From Glycocaulis albus (GTDB lineage: Bacteria > Pseudomonadota > Alphaproteobacteria > Caulobacterales > Maricaulaceae): 64,000 nt of DNA. The notes under the pieces were generated by a model. The model was not told the origin of the DNA and ran no database searches. It worked only from the letters and a program-made list of their open reading frames with translations. Position numbers and translations under genes: made by a program. Location: the NCBI RefSeq assembly GCF_014639075.1, contig NZ_BMFS01000001.1, forward strand, positions 124,001 to 188,000, read 5' to 3'. Below are positions 51,377 to 59,985 of the stretch, piece by piece (position 1 is the first letter of the stretch; the number at the start of each line of letters is the position of its first letter).

Positions 51377-51697
51377 TCAGGAGCGGGCCCGGCGCTGGCG
51401 GGTCAGGGCATCAAAGCCCTTGATGAAGGCGATGCGCGCCATCAGTACGGCCCAGATGGAGCCGATCACCAGAAGCAGAACGCCATGGGCCTCGCCCGCC
51501 CAGATGCGCGAGACAAGAATGATGGCCAGCGCAAAGATCATGTGCCGGCCGACATGGCGCCATGTCAGGTCGCGATAGCGTGATGCCCGGCGCATGGTGC
51601 GCGCCGAAAACCAGCGCCACGCGCTGCCCGCCTGCCCGGCATCATGCCGGTCGCGGTCGGTGGCGCTTTGCGCGATATGGTGCATCGTATCAGCCAT
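51377..51697 (-). CDS. Small membrane protein with cytosolic Arg-rich N-terminus
   Basis: A 106-residue protein with a polar, Asp/Arg/His-rich N-terminal half (to about residue 50), two membrane spans (about 52-66 and 72-87) and a basic tail QRRARS. It does not match a family I can name. The frame is codon-consistent with neighbours, and the next gene on this strand is upstream beyond 200 bases, so it is monocistronic. Confidence 0.55.
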   Translation of the reverse strand: MADTMHHIAQSATDRDRHDAGQAGSAWRWFSARTMRRASRYRDLTWRHVGRHMIFALAIILVSRIWAGEAHGVLLLVIGSIWAVLMARIAFIKGFDALTRQRRARS

Positions 51698-51832
51698 AAG
51701 ATCAGGATACGGAACTTAATCGCGTTCGTCAACAGGAATCAAATAGCTGATTTTTCGTCGCTTAAATCCTTTACGACACTTCTATGACTGTCACAGTTTT
51801 TAATAAAGTATGAGCGGGCGGGCGCTGCAAAC

Positions 51833-51865
51833 GAAAACCCCGCCGCGGGGGCTCCGCAGCGGGGC
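51833..51865 (-). terminator. Intrinsic terminator after ahpD
   Basis: On the minus strand GCCCCGC pairs with GCGGGG around a further inner GC pairing, followed by TTTTCGTTT. It closes the ahpD unit. Confidence 0.75.
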
Positions 51866-51907
51866 TTTCCGGGGTGCCGTGTGACGAGGGCGCTACACGC
51901 GCTCAGA

Positions 51908-52441
51908 TCAGGCCGCGGCGGCGGCTTCGGCCTCAATCACGCTGGCGGCGGCATTGACTACCGAGGCGATGCGCACCGCGGTCTGGATCTGGTCAGCCGT
52001 GATGCCATGCTGACGCAGCTCTGTGTCATGCGCATCGATGCACATGCCGCAGCCATTGATGGCCGAGACGGCCAGCGACCAGAGCTCGAAATCGGCCTTG
52101 TCGACGCCCGGATTGGCGATGACATTCATGCGCAGGCGGGCGGGCAAGGTCTTGTAGTCCTTGGCCGAGGCCAGGTGCACGAAGCGGTAATAGACATTGT
52201 TCATGCCCATCACGGCGGCGGCGGCCTTGGCGGCGTTCACCGCTTCGGGCGACAGCGTGCCCTCCACTTCACCCAAGACCGCGCGGATCAGCGCCGCATT
52301 GCCTGTCGCCCAGGCCGAGGCCAGGAAGCAGCCATATTTCTTCTGGTCGTCCAGCGCGGTTTCGCGCGCCAGCGAGGAGAGGTTCAGCCGGATGTCCTTG
52401 GCGTAGTCGGGAATATGCTCTTTGAGGCTCTCAAGGCTCAT
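51908..52441 (-). CDS. ahpD: Alkylhydroperoxidase AhpD
   Basis: A 177-residue AhpD, a helical peroxidase-reducing protein. The active-site CGMC at Cys131/Cys134 with His138 (CIDAHD) is the redox centre; Glu119 and His residues in the preceding helix complete the relay. AhpD reduces AhpC in many actinobacteria and some proteobacteria. Downstream of ahpC on the same strand, it is separated by a strong terminator-like hairpin (52477-52515), so its expression may be attenuated. Its own GGAG lies just before the ATG. Confidence 0.93.
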   Translation of the reverse strand: MSLESLKEHIPDYAKDIRLNLSSLARETALDDQKKYGCFLASAWATGNAALIRAVLGEVEGTLSPEAVNAAKAAAAVMGMNNVYYRFVHLASAKDYKTLPARLRMNVIANPGVDKADFELWSLAVSAINGCGMCIDAHDTELRQHGITADQIQTAVRIASVVNAAASVIEAEAAAAA

Positions 52442-52476
52442 GGGAAGGCTCCGTGATTTCGTGTCTTGCAGATATG

Positions 52477-52515
52477 AAAACGGGCCGCGCCGGGAGGAGT
52501 GACGCGGCCCGTTTT
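52477..52515. terminator. Bidirectional stem-loop between ahpC and ahpD
   Basis: AAAACGGGCCGCG (52477-52489) and CGCGGCCCGTTTT (52503-52515) are perfect 13-base arms around a 13-base loop, with A and T tracts at both ends. In the ahpC direction it acts as an intrinsic terminator, which would lower ahpD transcription relative to ahpC. Confidence 0.82.
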
Positions 52516-52540
52516 GCAGGGCTTAAAAGGGGTGAACCCT

Positions 52541-53095
52541 TTAGGCCGCTTTGAGCGTCTCGCCGCCGACCGCGCGGTTGCACGGGCACAGCTCGTCAGT
52601 TTGCAGCGCGTCGAGCACGCGCAGCGTGTCTTCCGGGTTGCGGCCGACATTGAGATTGGTCGCATAGACGTGCTGGATCGTGTTCTGGTCGTCCACGATG
52701 AAGGTGTAGCGATAGGCCACGCCTTCGGGCGAGCGGATGCCGAGCTGGTCCACCAGCGAGCCCGTGGTGTCGGCAAACTGCCACTGGTTCAGCTTGTTGA
52801 GGTCGGCATGTTCGCGGCGCCAGGCCAGCTTGCAGAACTCATTGTCGGTCGAGCCGGTCAGCACGACGGCGTCGCGGTCGGCAAATTCGTCATTGAGCTT
52901 GGCAAAGGCGACAATCTCGGTGGGGCACACGAAGGTGAAGTCTTTCGGGTAGAAGACGATCACCTTCCACTTGCCCGGGAAGCTGGCCTGCGTCAGCGTC
53001 TCGAACGCGGACTCGCCGTTTTCCTCATGGTGGTTGAAGCCCGGCTTCACACCGGTGATCTCAAATTCGGGAAGTTTCTGGCCGATACCCAGCAT
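52541..53095 (-). CDS. ahpC: Alkyl hydroperoxide reductase AhpC (2-Cys peroxiredoxin)
   Basis: A 184-residue peroxiredoxin that reduces H2O2 and alkyl hydroperoxides. The peroxidatic Cys57 is in FTFVCPTEI and the C-terminal cysteines Cys170/Cys172 (ELCPCNR) include the resolving one. The start at 53095 follows AGGAG with good spacing. It is divergent from oxyR across a 132-base region with LysR-type dyads, so OxyR very likely activates it. The downstream neighbour ahpD supplies a possible reductant. Confidence 0.95.
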   Translation of the reverse strand: MLGIGQKLPEFEITGVKPGFNHHEENGESAFETLTQASFPGKWKVIVFYPKDFTFVCPTEIVAFAKLNDEFADRDAVVLTGSTDNEFCKLAWRREHADLNKLNQWQFADTTGSLVDQLGIRSPEGVAYRYTFIVDDQNTIQHVYATNLNVGRNPEDTLRVLDALQTDELCPCNRAVGGETLKAA

Positions 53096-53151
53096 CGTCG
53101 TCTCCTGTCTGACTTGATATGATTGGCAACGCCGCATTGCGGTGTTTGCTG

Positions 53152-53225
53152 TTGCAGCAAATGCTATGCTGCGTTTGCGAAAGCAAATCGATTGTCTCTG
53201 GATCAGCGATAGGCTATCTCGATAG
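53152..53225. promoter_or_regulatory. Divergent ahpC-oxyR control region with dyad symmetries
   Basis: Inside the 132-base ahpC-oxyR gap, TTTGC-GAAA-GCAAA (53174-53187) and GATAG-G-CTATC (53208-53218), followed by GATAG at 53221, are inverted repeats. The ATAG/CTAT elements match the ATAG-N7-CTAT style of OxyR boxes in sequence but not exact spacing. The second dyad overlaps the oxyR ribosome-binding region and would suit autoregulation. Confidence 0.55.
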
Positions 53226-53227
53226 CC

Positions 53228-54166
53228 ATGAGCGCGAATCTTCCCACATTGCGGCAATTGCAATTCCTCATCGTGCTGGCAGAGCATGGCAATTTCAGCC
53301 GTGCCGCCGAGGCCGCCCACGTCACCCAGCCCACGCTGTCGGCCGGTATCAAGGAGCTGGAGCTGAGCCTTGGCACCACGCTGGTGGAGCGTGGCGCCAG
53401 AGGGGCCAGCCTGACGCCCGCGGGCGAGGCGGCAGCGGCACGTGCGCGCACCATTCTCACCGAGGCCGAAGACCTGGTGCATGCCGCACGCGCAGCAGGC
53501 GAGCCGCTCGCCGGGCAGTTCCGCCTTGGCGTGATCCCGACCATTGCGCCTTTCCTGCTGCCGCGTGTCCTGCCCGCCCTGCGTGACGAGTTTGGCCAGC
53601 TGGAGCTGTTCCTGCGCGAGGATCTGACCCCGCGCCTTGTCGATGCTCTGAAAGAGCGCCGGCTGGATGCCGCGCTGATCGCGCTGCCCTATGAGGCCGC
53701 AGGAATCGAGACGCGCGCCATCGCCATGGACGAGTTCCTGTTTGCCTGTTCCCCGGATCACCCTCTTGCCGATGCCAGCCCGCTTGATCCGGCGATGCTG
53801 GCGGACGAATCCCTGCTCTTGCTGGAAGATGGCCATTGTCTGCGCGATCACGCCTTGAGCGTATGCTCGGCCAGTCACAGCGCGGCGGGCCCCGGCTCGG
53901 GGCGCGCTGATGCGGCCAGGTCGGACTTTGCCGCCACCAGCCTGCACACGCTGGTGCAGATGGTCAGGAGCGGGCTGGGCGCAACCCTCCTGCCGCGCCT
54001 GGCGGTCGATGGCGGTGTCGCCGAAGGGCTGGGCCTTGTCATCAAGCCCTTCAATCCGCCGGTTGCGGGCCGCGAGATCGGCATGGCCTGGCGGCGCGGC
54101 TCTGCGCGTGCGGACGAGGCTGCAAAACTGTCCGAGGCGGTCAGGGCAGCGCTGGCGCCGCGCTGA
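53228..54166 (+). CDS. oxyR: OxyR-type LysR-family peroxide sensor
   Basis: A 312-residue LysR regulator. The winged helix-turn-helix is at residues 6-65 (LRQLQFLIVLAEHGNFSRAAEAAHVTQPTLSAGIKELE). In the sensing domain Cys204 and Cys213 (EDGHCLRDHALSVC) are spaced exactly as Cys199/Cys208 of E. coli OxyR, so it should form the H2O2-induced disulphide. Substrate-domain residues around AATSLHTLVQMVRSGLG match the family. It is divergent from ahpC and likely controls both. Confidence 0.95.
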   Translation: MSANLPTLRQLQFLIVLAEHGNFSRAAEAAHVTQPTLSAGIKELELSLGTTLVERGARGASLTPAGEAAAARARTILTEAEDLVHAARAAGEPLAGQFRLGVIPTIAPFLLPRVLPALRDEFGQLELFLREDLTPRLVDALKERRLDAALIALPYEAAGIETRAIAMDEFLFACSPDHPLADASPLDPAMLADESLLLLEDGHCLRDHALSVCSASHSAAGPGSGRADAARSDFAATSLHTLVQMVRSGLGATLLPRLAVDGGVAEGLGLVIKPFNPPVAGREIGMAWRRGSARADEAAKLSEAVRAALAPR

Positions 54167-54235
54167 TCTTCACGCTCGCGCAATAAAAGCAGTACATAGC
54201 TTGCGGCGACTTGCCGCCTGGGGAGACGTGCCGCC

Positions 54236-55045
54236 ATGAGCCTGATGCTGCTGGTCCTGATCGCGATCGTGCAGGGCCTGACCGAGTTTCTGCCCGTTTC
54301 CTCCTCTGCCCACCTCATACTGGCCCCTCTGGCCTTTGGCGTGGAGCCGCAAAGCGTGCTCATCGACGTGATGGCGCATCTGGGCTCGCTGCTGGCGGTC
54401 ATGGTCTATTTCCGCAAGGAGATCGGCGAGGTGATTATGGGCGTGCTGGCCTGGTTCTCCGGCCGCATGACGCCGGGCGGGCGCCTTGCTCTGCTGGTCG
54501 TCATCGCCACGCCGCCGGTGATGATCGCGGCGGGCATTCTCTACTTTACCGGCTGGATGGATGCGGTGCGCTCTCCGGCCATCATCGCCGCGGCGACGCT
54601 GGTCTTTGCCCTGCCGCTCTGGCTGGCTGACAAGTATGGCGCGCGGGTGAAAGCGGTGGAGACGCTCACATACAAGGATGCGGCGCTGATAGGCCTTGCG
54701 CAGGCGGTGGCGATGATACCCGGCTCCAGCCGGTCTGGTCTGATGATGACGGCGGCGCGCATGCTGGGCGCCGAGCGCTCTGCGGCAGCCCGCTTTGCCA
54801 TGCTGACCAGCATTCCCGTCATTGCCGCCTTTGGCCTGCAATCGGGCATCGATCTGGCGCGCGGCGAAGATCCCGGCGCGAGCCTCACTGACGGTCTGAT
54901 CGCGGTTGGGCTCTCATTTGCGGCGAGCCTTGTGGCGATCCACCTCCTGCTGAAGCTGGTGGACCGGTTCGGCTTCCTGCCCTTCGTGATCTACCGCATC
55001 GCGCTGGCGTGCGCGATCCTGGCTGTGATCGTGTTTGTGGTTTGA
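54236..55045 (+). CDS. uppP: Undecaprenyl-diphosphatase
   Basis: A 269-residue BacA/UppP polytopic phosphatase that recycles undecaprenyl pyrophosphate, the carrier lipid for peptidoglycan and polysaccharides. Signature 1 is QGLTEFLPVSSSAHL (Glu17, Ser, His26) and signature 2 is MIPGSSRSGLMMTAAR with the catalytic Arg. Overproduction raises bacitracin resistance in other bacteria. It is followed by an intrinsic terminator and is monocistronic. Confidence 0.96.
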   Translation: MSLMLLVLIAIVQGLTEFLPVSSSAHLILAPLAFGVEPQSVLIDVMAHLGSLLAVMVYFRKEIGEVIMGVLAWFSGRMTPGGRLALLVVIATPPVMIAAGILYFTGWMDAVRSPAIIAAATLVFALPLWLADKYGARVKAVETLTYKDAALIGLAQAVAMIPGSSRSGLMMTAARMLGAERSAAARFAMLTSIPVIAAFGLQSGIDLARGEDPGASLTDGLIAVGLSFAASLVAIHLLLKLVDRFGFLPFVIYRIALACAILAVIVFVV

Positions 55046-55064
55046 AAATCCCAACACGTTGAAA

Positions 55065-55105
55065 CCCCGGACGCGAAACGATCCGGGGCTTTGAGCCTGT
55101 TTTTT
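55065..55105 (+). terminator. Intrinsic terminator of uppP
   Basis: CCCCGGA (55065-55071) pairs with TCCGGGG (55082-55088), followed by a CTTTGAG spacer and TTTTTT at 55100-55105. Confidence 0.75.
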
Positions 55106-55167
55106 GTGAGGTCCCGGCTTTGCGCTATCGCTTGGCCGGGATTTCACCGATTGCGGGTAAACCCGCC

Positions 55168-56130
55168 CTACTCGGCCGCGGCGAACTGCCCGCCCTGGCG
55201 GAAGCGGTAGAGATAGCCCGGCACGACCGATTCCACCGAGGCCGGGCTGATACCCAGATCGCCAAGCCCCGGCGTGCCGTCTGCCACCACATTGTCGCTC
55301 TTCAGCAGCGTCACCTGGTCGCGCGTCAGCACGGTGGGCACGAAGGGCAGGGCACCCGCCAGCTCTCCGGCAAACCCTATCCCATAGGCGGCAAGCCACG
55401 GCACCGGCACCAGAAGCCGGGGACGCCGGATGGTGGCCGTGATGTATTGGAGCAAGTCCTTGAAGCTGTAACTTGCCGGTCCGCCAAGCTCATAGGTCCT
55501 GCCTTGTGCAGCCGGGCTTTCCAGTGCGGCCAGCACTGCCGCGCCGACATCACCGGCCCAGACCGGCTGGAACAGGGTCTTGCCGCCGCCGATCAGCGGC
55601 AAGGCGGGCGTGTAGAGCGCCATCTGGGCAAACCGGTTGAAGAAGCTGTCCTCGGCGCCGAACACGATGGACGGGCGCAGGACGGTGGCGGTGGGGATGG
55701 CGTCCAACACCGCCTTTTCGCCTGCGGCTTTGGTCTGGGCGTAGAGCGACTTGCTGTCAGCATCGGCACCAATGGCCGAAATCTGCACAAAGCGGCTAAT
55801 TCCGGCGTCCTTTGCGGCCTGTGCGATCGTCTGCGCGCCTTGCGCCTGTACCGAGCGGAAGGTCTGGCGGCCTGACTGGGCCAGAATGCCGGTCAGGTTC
55901 ACAACTGCGCTGGCGCCTTCAACCGCGCGCTCGATGGAGGCCTTGTTACGCACATTGGCCTGAACCAGCTGTATCTGGCCAACACTGGCCATGGGCTTCA
56001 GGTCAATGGCGGTGTGGGGCAGGCGCGTAGGCACGCGGACCCGGTAGCCGGCCTTGACCAGAGCGCGCACTGCATAGCGCCCGATAAAGCCCGAGCCGCC
56101 AAACACCGTGATCATTTCATCGCGCAGCAT
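55168..56130 (-). CDS. NAD(P)-binding NDUFA9-like SDR protein
   Basis: A 320-residue atypical SDR of the complex I NDUFA9-subunit/NmrA type. The nucleotide motif is VFGGSGFIGRYAVRALVKAGYRVRV (residues 8-32), then AVVNLTGILA, the atypical catalytic region SLYAQTKAAGEKAV and LRPSIVFGAEDSFFNRFA. A C-terminal helix TYELGGPASYSFKDLLQYI binds the quinone-site region in NDUFA9 homologues. Bacterial forms are probably assembly or quinone-pathway (CoQ) factors rather than bona fide complex I subunits here. The start at 56130 follows GGGAG. Confidence 0.85.
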   Translation of the reverse strand: MLRDEMITVFGGSGFIGRYAVRALVKAGYRVRVPTRLPHTAIDLKPMASVGQIQLVQANVRNKASIERAVEGASAVVNLTGILAQSGRQTFRSVQAQGAQTIAQAAKDAGISRFVQISAIGADADSKSLYAQTKAAGEKAVLDAIPTATVLRPSIVFGAEDSFFNRFAQMALYTPALPLIGGGKTLFQPVWAGDVGAAVLAALESPAAQGRTYELGGPASYSFKDLLQYITATIRRPRLLVPVPWLAAYGIGFAGELAGALPFVPTVLTRDQVTLLKSDNVVADGTPGLGDLGISPASVESVVPGYLYRFRQGGQFAAAE

Positions 56131-56299
56131 GTGGCCTCTCCCTTGAGCCTGGCGGTTTCGCGGTCCAGCGGCTTGCGAACACCGTCGATGTCGGTAGCGG
56201 ATAGACCAAATTTGCGCCCCGTTGGCAACGCCGCACAAGGCGCGTTGACAGCGCCCGCGCCCGCATTTATCACCGCGCCTCCGACGCCTTCAGAAATAT

Positions 56300-56386
<87 letters not shown>

Positions 56387-56413
56387 TCAATTTGTCGATG
56401 GCGACACACAAAA

Positions 56414-56438
56414 GCGGCCCCTTGCGGGGCCGTTTTGC
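56414..56438 (+). terminator. Intrinsic terminator of the tRNA-Leu gene
   Basis: CGGCCCC (56415-56421) and GGGGCCG (56426-56432) around loop TTGC, preceded by AAA and followed by TTTTGCGTTT. It lies 30 bases after the tRNA. Confidence 0.85.
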
Positions 56439-56469
56439 GTTTCAGGTGTTTGCAAGCGGCAGAGCGGCC

Positions 56470-56859
56470 CTAGCGCTGCAACAGCCATGCGCGGGCTTCG
56501 GTTTCGCAGGCGAAGGGTTGCAGCTTTACCGCAAAGGCGCGTGCGGTGCTTTCCATCACCATGTAGGGCCGTGTGCGTTCGCCATGGGAGACATGGGCGC
56601 AGCGGCGCGGTGACAGCTCGTCCATGATAAGCTCGATCGCATTGACCAGGTCGGCGATCTCGTAGGCTATGCTGGTCTGGGTGGTCTCGATCAGTACGCC
56701 ATTTATCCGCGTGCCGCGGCCGGCAGTGACCATGCGTTCAGCGGCATCACGCAACACGGTGCCCGTCAGTTTGCCGGCAAGACGCAGCGTCAAGATGCCG
56801 TGAATATCGGTCTCGATGCGGATCGGGTCCACATCGGGTGTCTGATTGTCGAGAGGCAT
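56470..56859 (-). CDS. Small STAS/SpoIIAA-like domain protein
   Basis: A 129-residue protein of the SpoIIAA-like (DUF2256-/STAS-like) fold seen in proteobacteria: RIETDIHGILTLRLAGKLTG, then AERMVTAGRGTRINGVLIETTQTSIA and LVNAIELIMDELSPRRCAHVSH. Most members lack the phosphorylated Ser of true anti-sigma antagonists and their roles are open. It is a short cytoplasmic protein with no partner genes around it. Confidence 0.6.
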   Translation of the reverse strand: MPLDNQTPDVDPIRIETDIHGILTLRLAGKLTGTVLRDAAERMVTAGRGTRINGVLIETTQTSIAYEIADLVNAIELIMDELSPRRCAHVSHGERTRPYMVMESTARAFAVKLQPFACETEARAWLLQR

Positions 56860-57008
56860 GGGGAGATGGCCTTTATGGCTCTGGGTGGCAGGTCGGTTAT
56901 CTCGGGATAACCATGCCTAGGCCGGGATTGTTGCCAAATCGTGGCACACAGCGCGCATGGCACCCTTGCATATATGCAAGGGATACGGCTTGCAGGCCCC
57001 AGGCAGCC

Positions 57009-57755
57009 CTAGAAGCGATAACGCAGATTGAGCGCGAACAGCGGGAAAGAATCATACTTGTCGAGATCGCGCCGCGCCTGTTCCACCTGCAGTTCCAGAT
57101 CGGCGAGGAAGGCCGGATCATTGGCCAGCAATCCGGTCACTTCATAGCTGATGCTGGGGGTGCCTTGGCGGTAGATGCCCGCTTCAACACTGACTTCCAC
57201 CGGACCGTTCCAGGGGCGGCCAGCCAGACCTGCACCGGCAAACCAGGCATTGGGCGCAAACCGGGCCTCGCCCGTCAGCCGTCCGACGTCGGCGGCAGCA
57301 TAGACATTGTCACCGATCTGGTAGTCGCTGGCCGGCTGGGCGTTGTAGACCGCCTTGTTGAAATTGTAACGGGCACCGGCCGTGAGGAAGAAGACGCGGC
57401 GGAACGGAAAGAAATCGATGCCCGCTCCGACGCTCGCCAGACGCAGCGAGAAATCGCTGGCGATATCGGCGACTGTCTGATCGTCGGAATAGACAAGGCC
57501 GGCGGCATGAGCGCGGATCTGCAGATAGTCGTTTATCCTGTAACCACCCTCCAGCCCGACGCCCAGCGTGCCGGCGCGTATGCCCACGAAGGCGCGCTGG
57601 TCGGCATCGGTCGAGGCGGTAAAGGCGCCGGAACCGGCGGCGGGTGGTGGCTGGGCACCGGCAGCGCCAAGCGACGTCGAAAGCAAGACAACAATCAGCA
57701 TGACAGCGAAGGTTAGCGATGACCGGCTTTGGCCGCAACCTCCGGACGTCCACAC
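57009..57755 (-). CDS. Outer-membrane beta-barrel protein
   Basis: Up to 248 residues. A hydrophobic signal sequence ends GAAGAQ (about residue 35 from the GTG at 57755). Amphipathic strand repeats follow (RAFVGIRAGTLGVGLEGGYRIND, LRLASVGAGIDFFPFRRVFFLTAGARYNF, VEVSVEAGIYRQG), and the protein ends in the barrel-insertion signature LFALNLRYRF (C-terminal Phe). An ATG at 57701 would leave a signal with no positive charge, so the GTG start is favoured weakly. Function unknown. Confidence 0.75.
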   Translation of the reverse strand: MWTSGGCGQSRSSLTFAVMLIVVLLSTSLGAAGAQPPPAAGSGAFTASTDADQRAFVGIRAGTLGVGLEGGYRINDYLQIRAHAAGLVYSDDQTVADIASDFSLRLASVGAGIDFFPFRRVFFLTAGARYNFNKAVYNAQPASDYQIGDNVYAAADVGRLTGEARFAPNAWFAGAGLAGRPWNGPVEVSVEAGIYRQGTPSISYEVTGLLANDPAFLADLELQVEQARRDLDKYDSFPLFALNLRYRF

Positions 57756-57841
57756 GCCTCATCCGCCGCAGGCCTCCGATTGACGCCGCGCGCTATATCG
57801 CCCCATAGGGTAGGATGACAGACGAAGCAGGAACCCAGCCC

Positions 57842-58456
57842 ATGAGCATTCACTTCCACAAGAACGATCTGCCCGCCGGGCTGGAGCTTGGAAAGCGTGT
57901 GGCCATCGACACCGAGACTCTTGGCCTGTCGCTGGTTCGTGATTCCCTGTGTCTTGTGCAGCTGTCGGCCGGGGACGGGGATGCGCATATCGTCCAGCTG
58001 GACCGCTCTTCCTACGACTGCCCGAACCTGAAGGCCCTGCTGGCGGATGAGGGTGTGGAGAAAATCCTGCATTTTGCGCGCTTCGATATAGCCATGATCG
58101 CGCGCGATCTGGGTGTCACGCTGCGGCCTGTGTTCTGCACCAAGATCGCCTCGAAGCTGGCGCGCACCTATACAGACCGGCACGGGCTGAAGGACGTGGC
58201 CCGTGAAATTGCGGGCGTGGAACTGTCCAAGCAGCAGCAAAGCTCTGACTGGGGCGCAGACGAGATCAGCGAGGCCCAGCTGAAATACGCCGCCGATGAC
58301 GTGCTGTACCTTCACCGGATCCGTGACGGGCTGGAGTCCATGCTGATCCGCGAGGGGCGCATGGAGATGGCGCGAGCCTGCTTCAGCTTCCTGCCCACGC
58401 GGGCGGCCCTTGATCTGGCCGGGTGGGCCGAGACGGATATTTTCGCGCACAGCTAG
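57842..58456 (+). CDS. Ribonuclease D-like 3'-5' exonuclease (single-domain)
   Basis: A 204-residue DEDDy exonuclease: AIDTETLGLS supplies Asp23 and Glu25, HFARFDIAMIARDLG the next Asp, and YAADDVLYLHRIRDGL the final Asp with the catalytic Tyr. It lacks the HRDC domains of full RNase D and matches the short alphaproteobacterial form. A role in RNA 3' end processing is expected. The preferred ATG is 57842 (MSIHFHKNDLP); an ATG nine codons upstream is possible. Confidence 0.88.
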   Translation: MSIHFHKNDLPAGLELGKRVAIDTETLGLSLVRDSLCLVQLSAGDGDAHIVQLDRSSYDCPNLKALLADEGVEKILHFARFDIAMIARDLGVTLRPVFCTKIASKLARTYTDRHGLKDVAREIAGVELSKQQQSSDWGADEISEAQLKYAADDVLYLHRIRDGLESMLIREGRMEMARACFSFLPTRAALDLAGWAETDIFAHS

Positions 58457-58549
58457 CCATGTCACAGGGCGGGCATTCGCGCGCCTGCCTTGAAATGGCC
58501 GTGGCAAGGGTCCACAAAGCCGTGCGGGGACAATTTTCAGGCATCGGGT

Positions 58550-59221
58550 ATGAGCACGCTGACATTCGCAGCAGCCGAGCCATCGGCAAGCCGGGCGGTC
58601 GAGGCCGCGCGCCTGCGTGCGCGTGTCGTGCGCAATGCGCGCATCGTCCTGATCGTGCTGATCGGCGCGCTGGCCGCCAATCTGCTGGTGCAGTCCTTGC
58701 TCTCCGGTGACCGGGAGCCGGCGAGCCGGCCGGCGGCCGTGGGAAGCGGGGAGCGGATCATCAATCCGCGCTTTACAGGACGCGATGCGAACGGGCGTGC
58801 CTATGTGCTCACGGCGGACTCGGCTGTCCGGCGGATGGTGGGGCTGGGAAACCTCACTGACCTTGAAAATCCGCGCATCGACTACGCGCTGCTGTTTGGC
58901 GGGTCGCGCCGGCCCGATGCATCCGAAGTATTGTCGCGTCTGGGTGTTTATGATGATGCCACGCGTACCTTGCGCATGTCCGACACGGTGCGTTTTTCCA
59001 CCCGGTCGGGCTATGAATTCCGTACGGAAGGCGCTTCGATAGACTTGAACGAAGGTGTGGTATACGGCGAGGAACCCGTGCAGGGGCGTGCGCCCTGGGG
59101 CGGCGTGCAGGCGTATGGATTCGAACTGCATGAGGATGGCCGGCGTTTGCGCTTTACCGGGGGCGTGGTGACGCGCTTTTATGTCGGTGACGGCGCGCCC
59201 GCGCCCGAGGAGGACCAATGA
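58550..59221 (+). CDS. lptC: LPS export system protein LptC
   Basis: A 223-residue bitopic inner-membrane protein. A single N-terminal span (about residues 31-50, IVLIVLIGALAANLLVQSLL) anchors a periplasmic beta-jellyroll (NPRFTGRDANGRAYVLTADSA, DLENPRIDYALLFG, GVYDDATRTLRMSDTVRFSTRSGYEFRTEGASIDLNEGVVYGEEPVQG). LptC passes LPS from LptB2FG to LptA. Its stop overlaps the lptA start (ATGA) in the conserved lptC-lptA order. Confidence 0.93.
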   Translation: MSTLTFAAAEPSASRAVEAARLRARVVRNARIVLIVLIGALAANLLVQSLLSGDREPASRPAAVGSGERIINPRFTGRDANGRAYVLTADSAVRRMVGLGNLTDLENPRIDYALLFGGSRRPDASEVLSRLGVYDDATRTLRMSDTVRFSTRSGYEFRTEGASIDLNEGVVYGEEPVQGRAPWGGVQAYGFELHEDGRRLRFTGGVVTRFYVGDGAPAPEEDQ

Positions 59222-59811
59222 GGCTGATTATTGCCGTTACGGCCCTGGCGGTTGCCAGCATGGTGAGTGCTGGCGCTTTCGCCCGGCAGGAGGCACCCGA
59301 CTTCCTGGACATCAGTTCTGATGATCAGGAAATCCTCGATCAGCAGGACCGCGTCCGGTTCATCGGCAATGTCAACGCCGTGCGCGGCGACACGCGGCTG
59401 CGCGCCGACGAAGCCGAAGCCTGGCTGGCACGCAATCCCGAGACGGGGCAGCGCCGGATTGAGCGTATCACCGCTCAAGGCGATGTATTCTACGTCACCG
59501 CGACCGAGACTGCGCGCGGCGACCGGGCCGTCTACACCCTGTCAGATGAAGTCATCGTGCTGACGGGCGCCGTGGTCCTGACCCAGGGCTGCAATGTCTC
59601 CACCGGGCAGGAATTGCGGATAAATCTGCAAACCGGCATTTCGCGCCTTACCGGCGGCAATGGCCGCGTGCGCAGCCTGTTCTTTTCGCAGGATGAAGAA
59701 CGCCCCGCCGGGAGCGAGAACTGCCCGTCCCCGCCGGTTCCCGGTCCTGCGCCGCGCAGCTATGACAGCGATTTTCCGGCTTCCGGATCTGGTGCTCCGG
59801 CCGCGAACTAG
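59218..59811 (+). CDS. lptA: LPS transport periplasmic protein LptA
   Basis: A 197-residue periplasmic OstA-like protein. The signal peptide ends GAFA (about residue 22), followed by jellyroll repeats QDRVRFIGNVNAVRGDTRLRADEAEAWL, RIERITAQGDVFYVTATETARGDRAVYTLSDEVIVLTGAVVLTQGCNVSTGQELRINLQTGISRL. It polymerises as the LPS bridge. The last 40 residues are a Pro/Ser-rich tail not found in E. coli LptA. It is translationally coupled to lptC. Confidence 0.94.
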   Translation: MRLIIAVTALAVASMVSAGAFARQEAPDFLDISSDDQEILDQQDRVRFIGNVNAVRGDTRLRADEAEAWLARNPETGQRRIERITAQGDVFYVTATETARGDRAVYTLSDEVIVLTGAVVLTQGCNVSTGQELRINLQTGISRLTGGNGRVRSLFFSQDEERPAGSENCPSPPVPGPAPRSYDSDFPASGSGAPAAN

Positions 59812-59814
59812 GGC

Positions 59815-59847
59815 CTGTCCTCAGGACAGACGCGCTCGTGTGCGTCT
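59815..59847 (+). other. Two adjacent stem-loops in the lptA-lptB gap
   Basis: CTGTCCT/AGGACAG (59815-59829) and AGACGC/GCGTCT (59828-59847) are consecutive perfect short stems just after the lptA stop. No T tract follows. The 170-base gap to lptB is unusually large for this operon, so these hairpins may separate transcript halves or protect mRNA ends. Confidence 0.5.
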
Positions 59848-59985
59848 GGTGCCGGCTTTACAGCCCTGCGGTCTTGTCATGAGGGTGCTGCCCCTTGCAA
59901 GGATGGGGCCAGTTGCGCGTGCTTCACCAAATGTTAGGCCTGCGCCAGTAACCCTGTTTATCGGGATTTGAGGGTGGTGCCGGGA

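Noticed and set aside
57713-59218. 501-codon minus-strand open frame opposite the RNase D-like gene and lptC
   Set aside because: Antisense shadow of two genes with clear family motifs.
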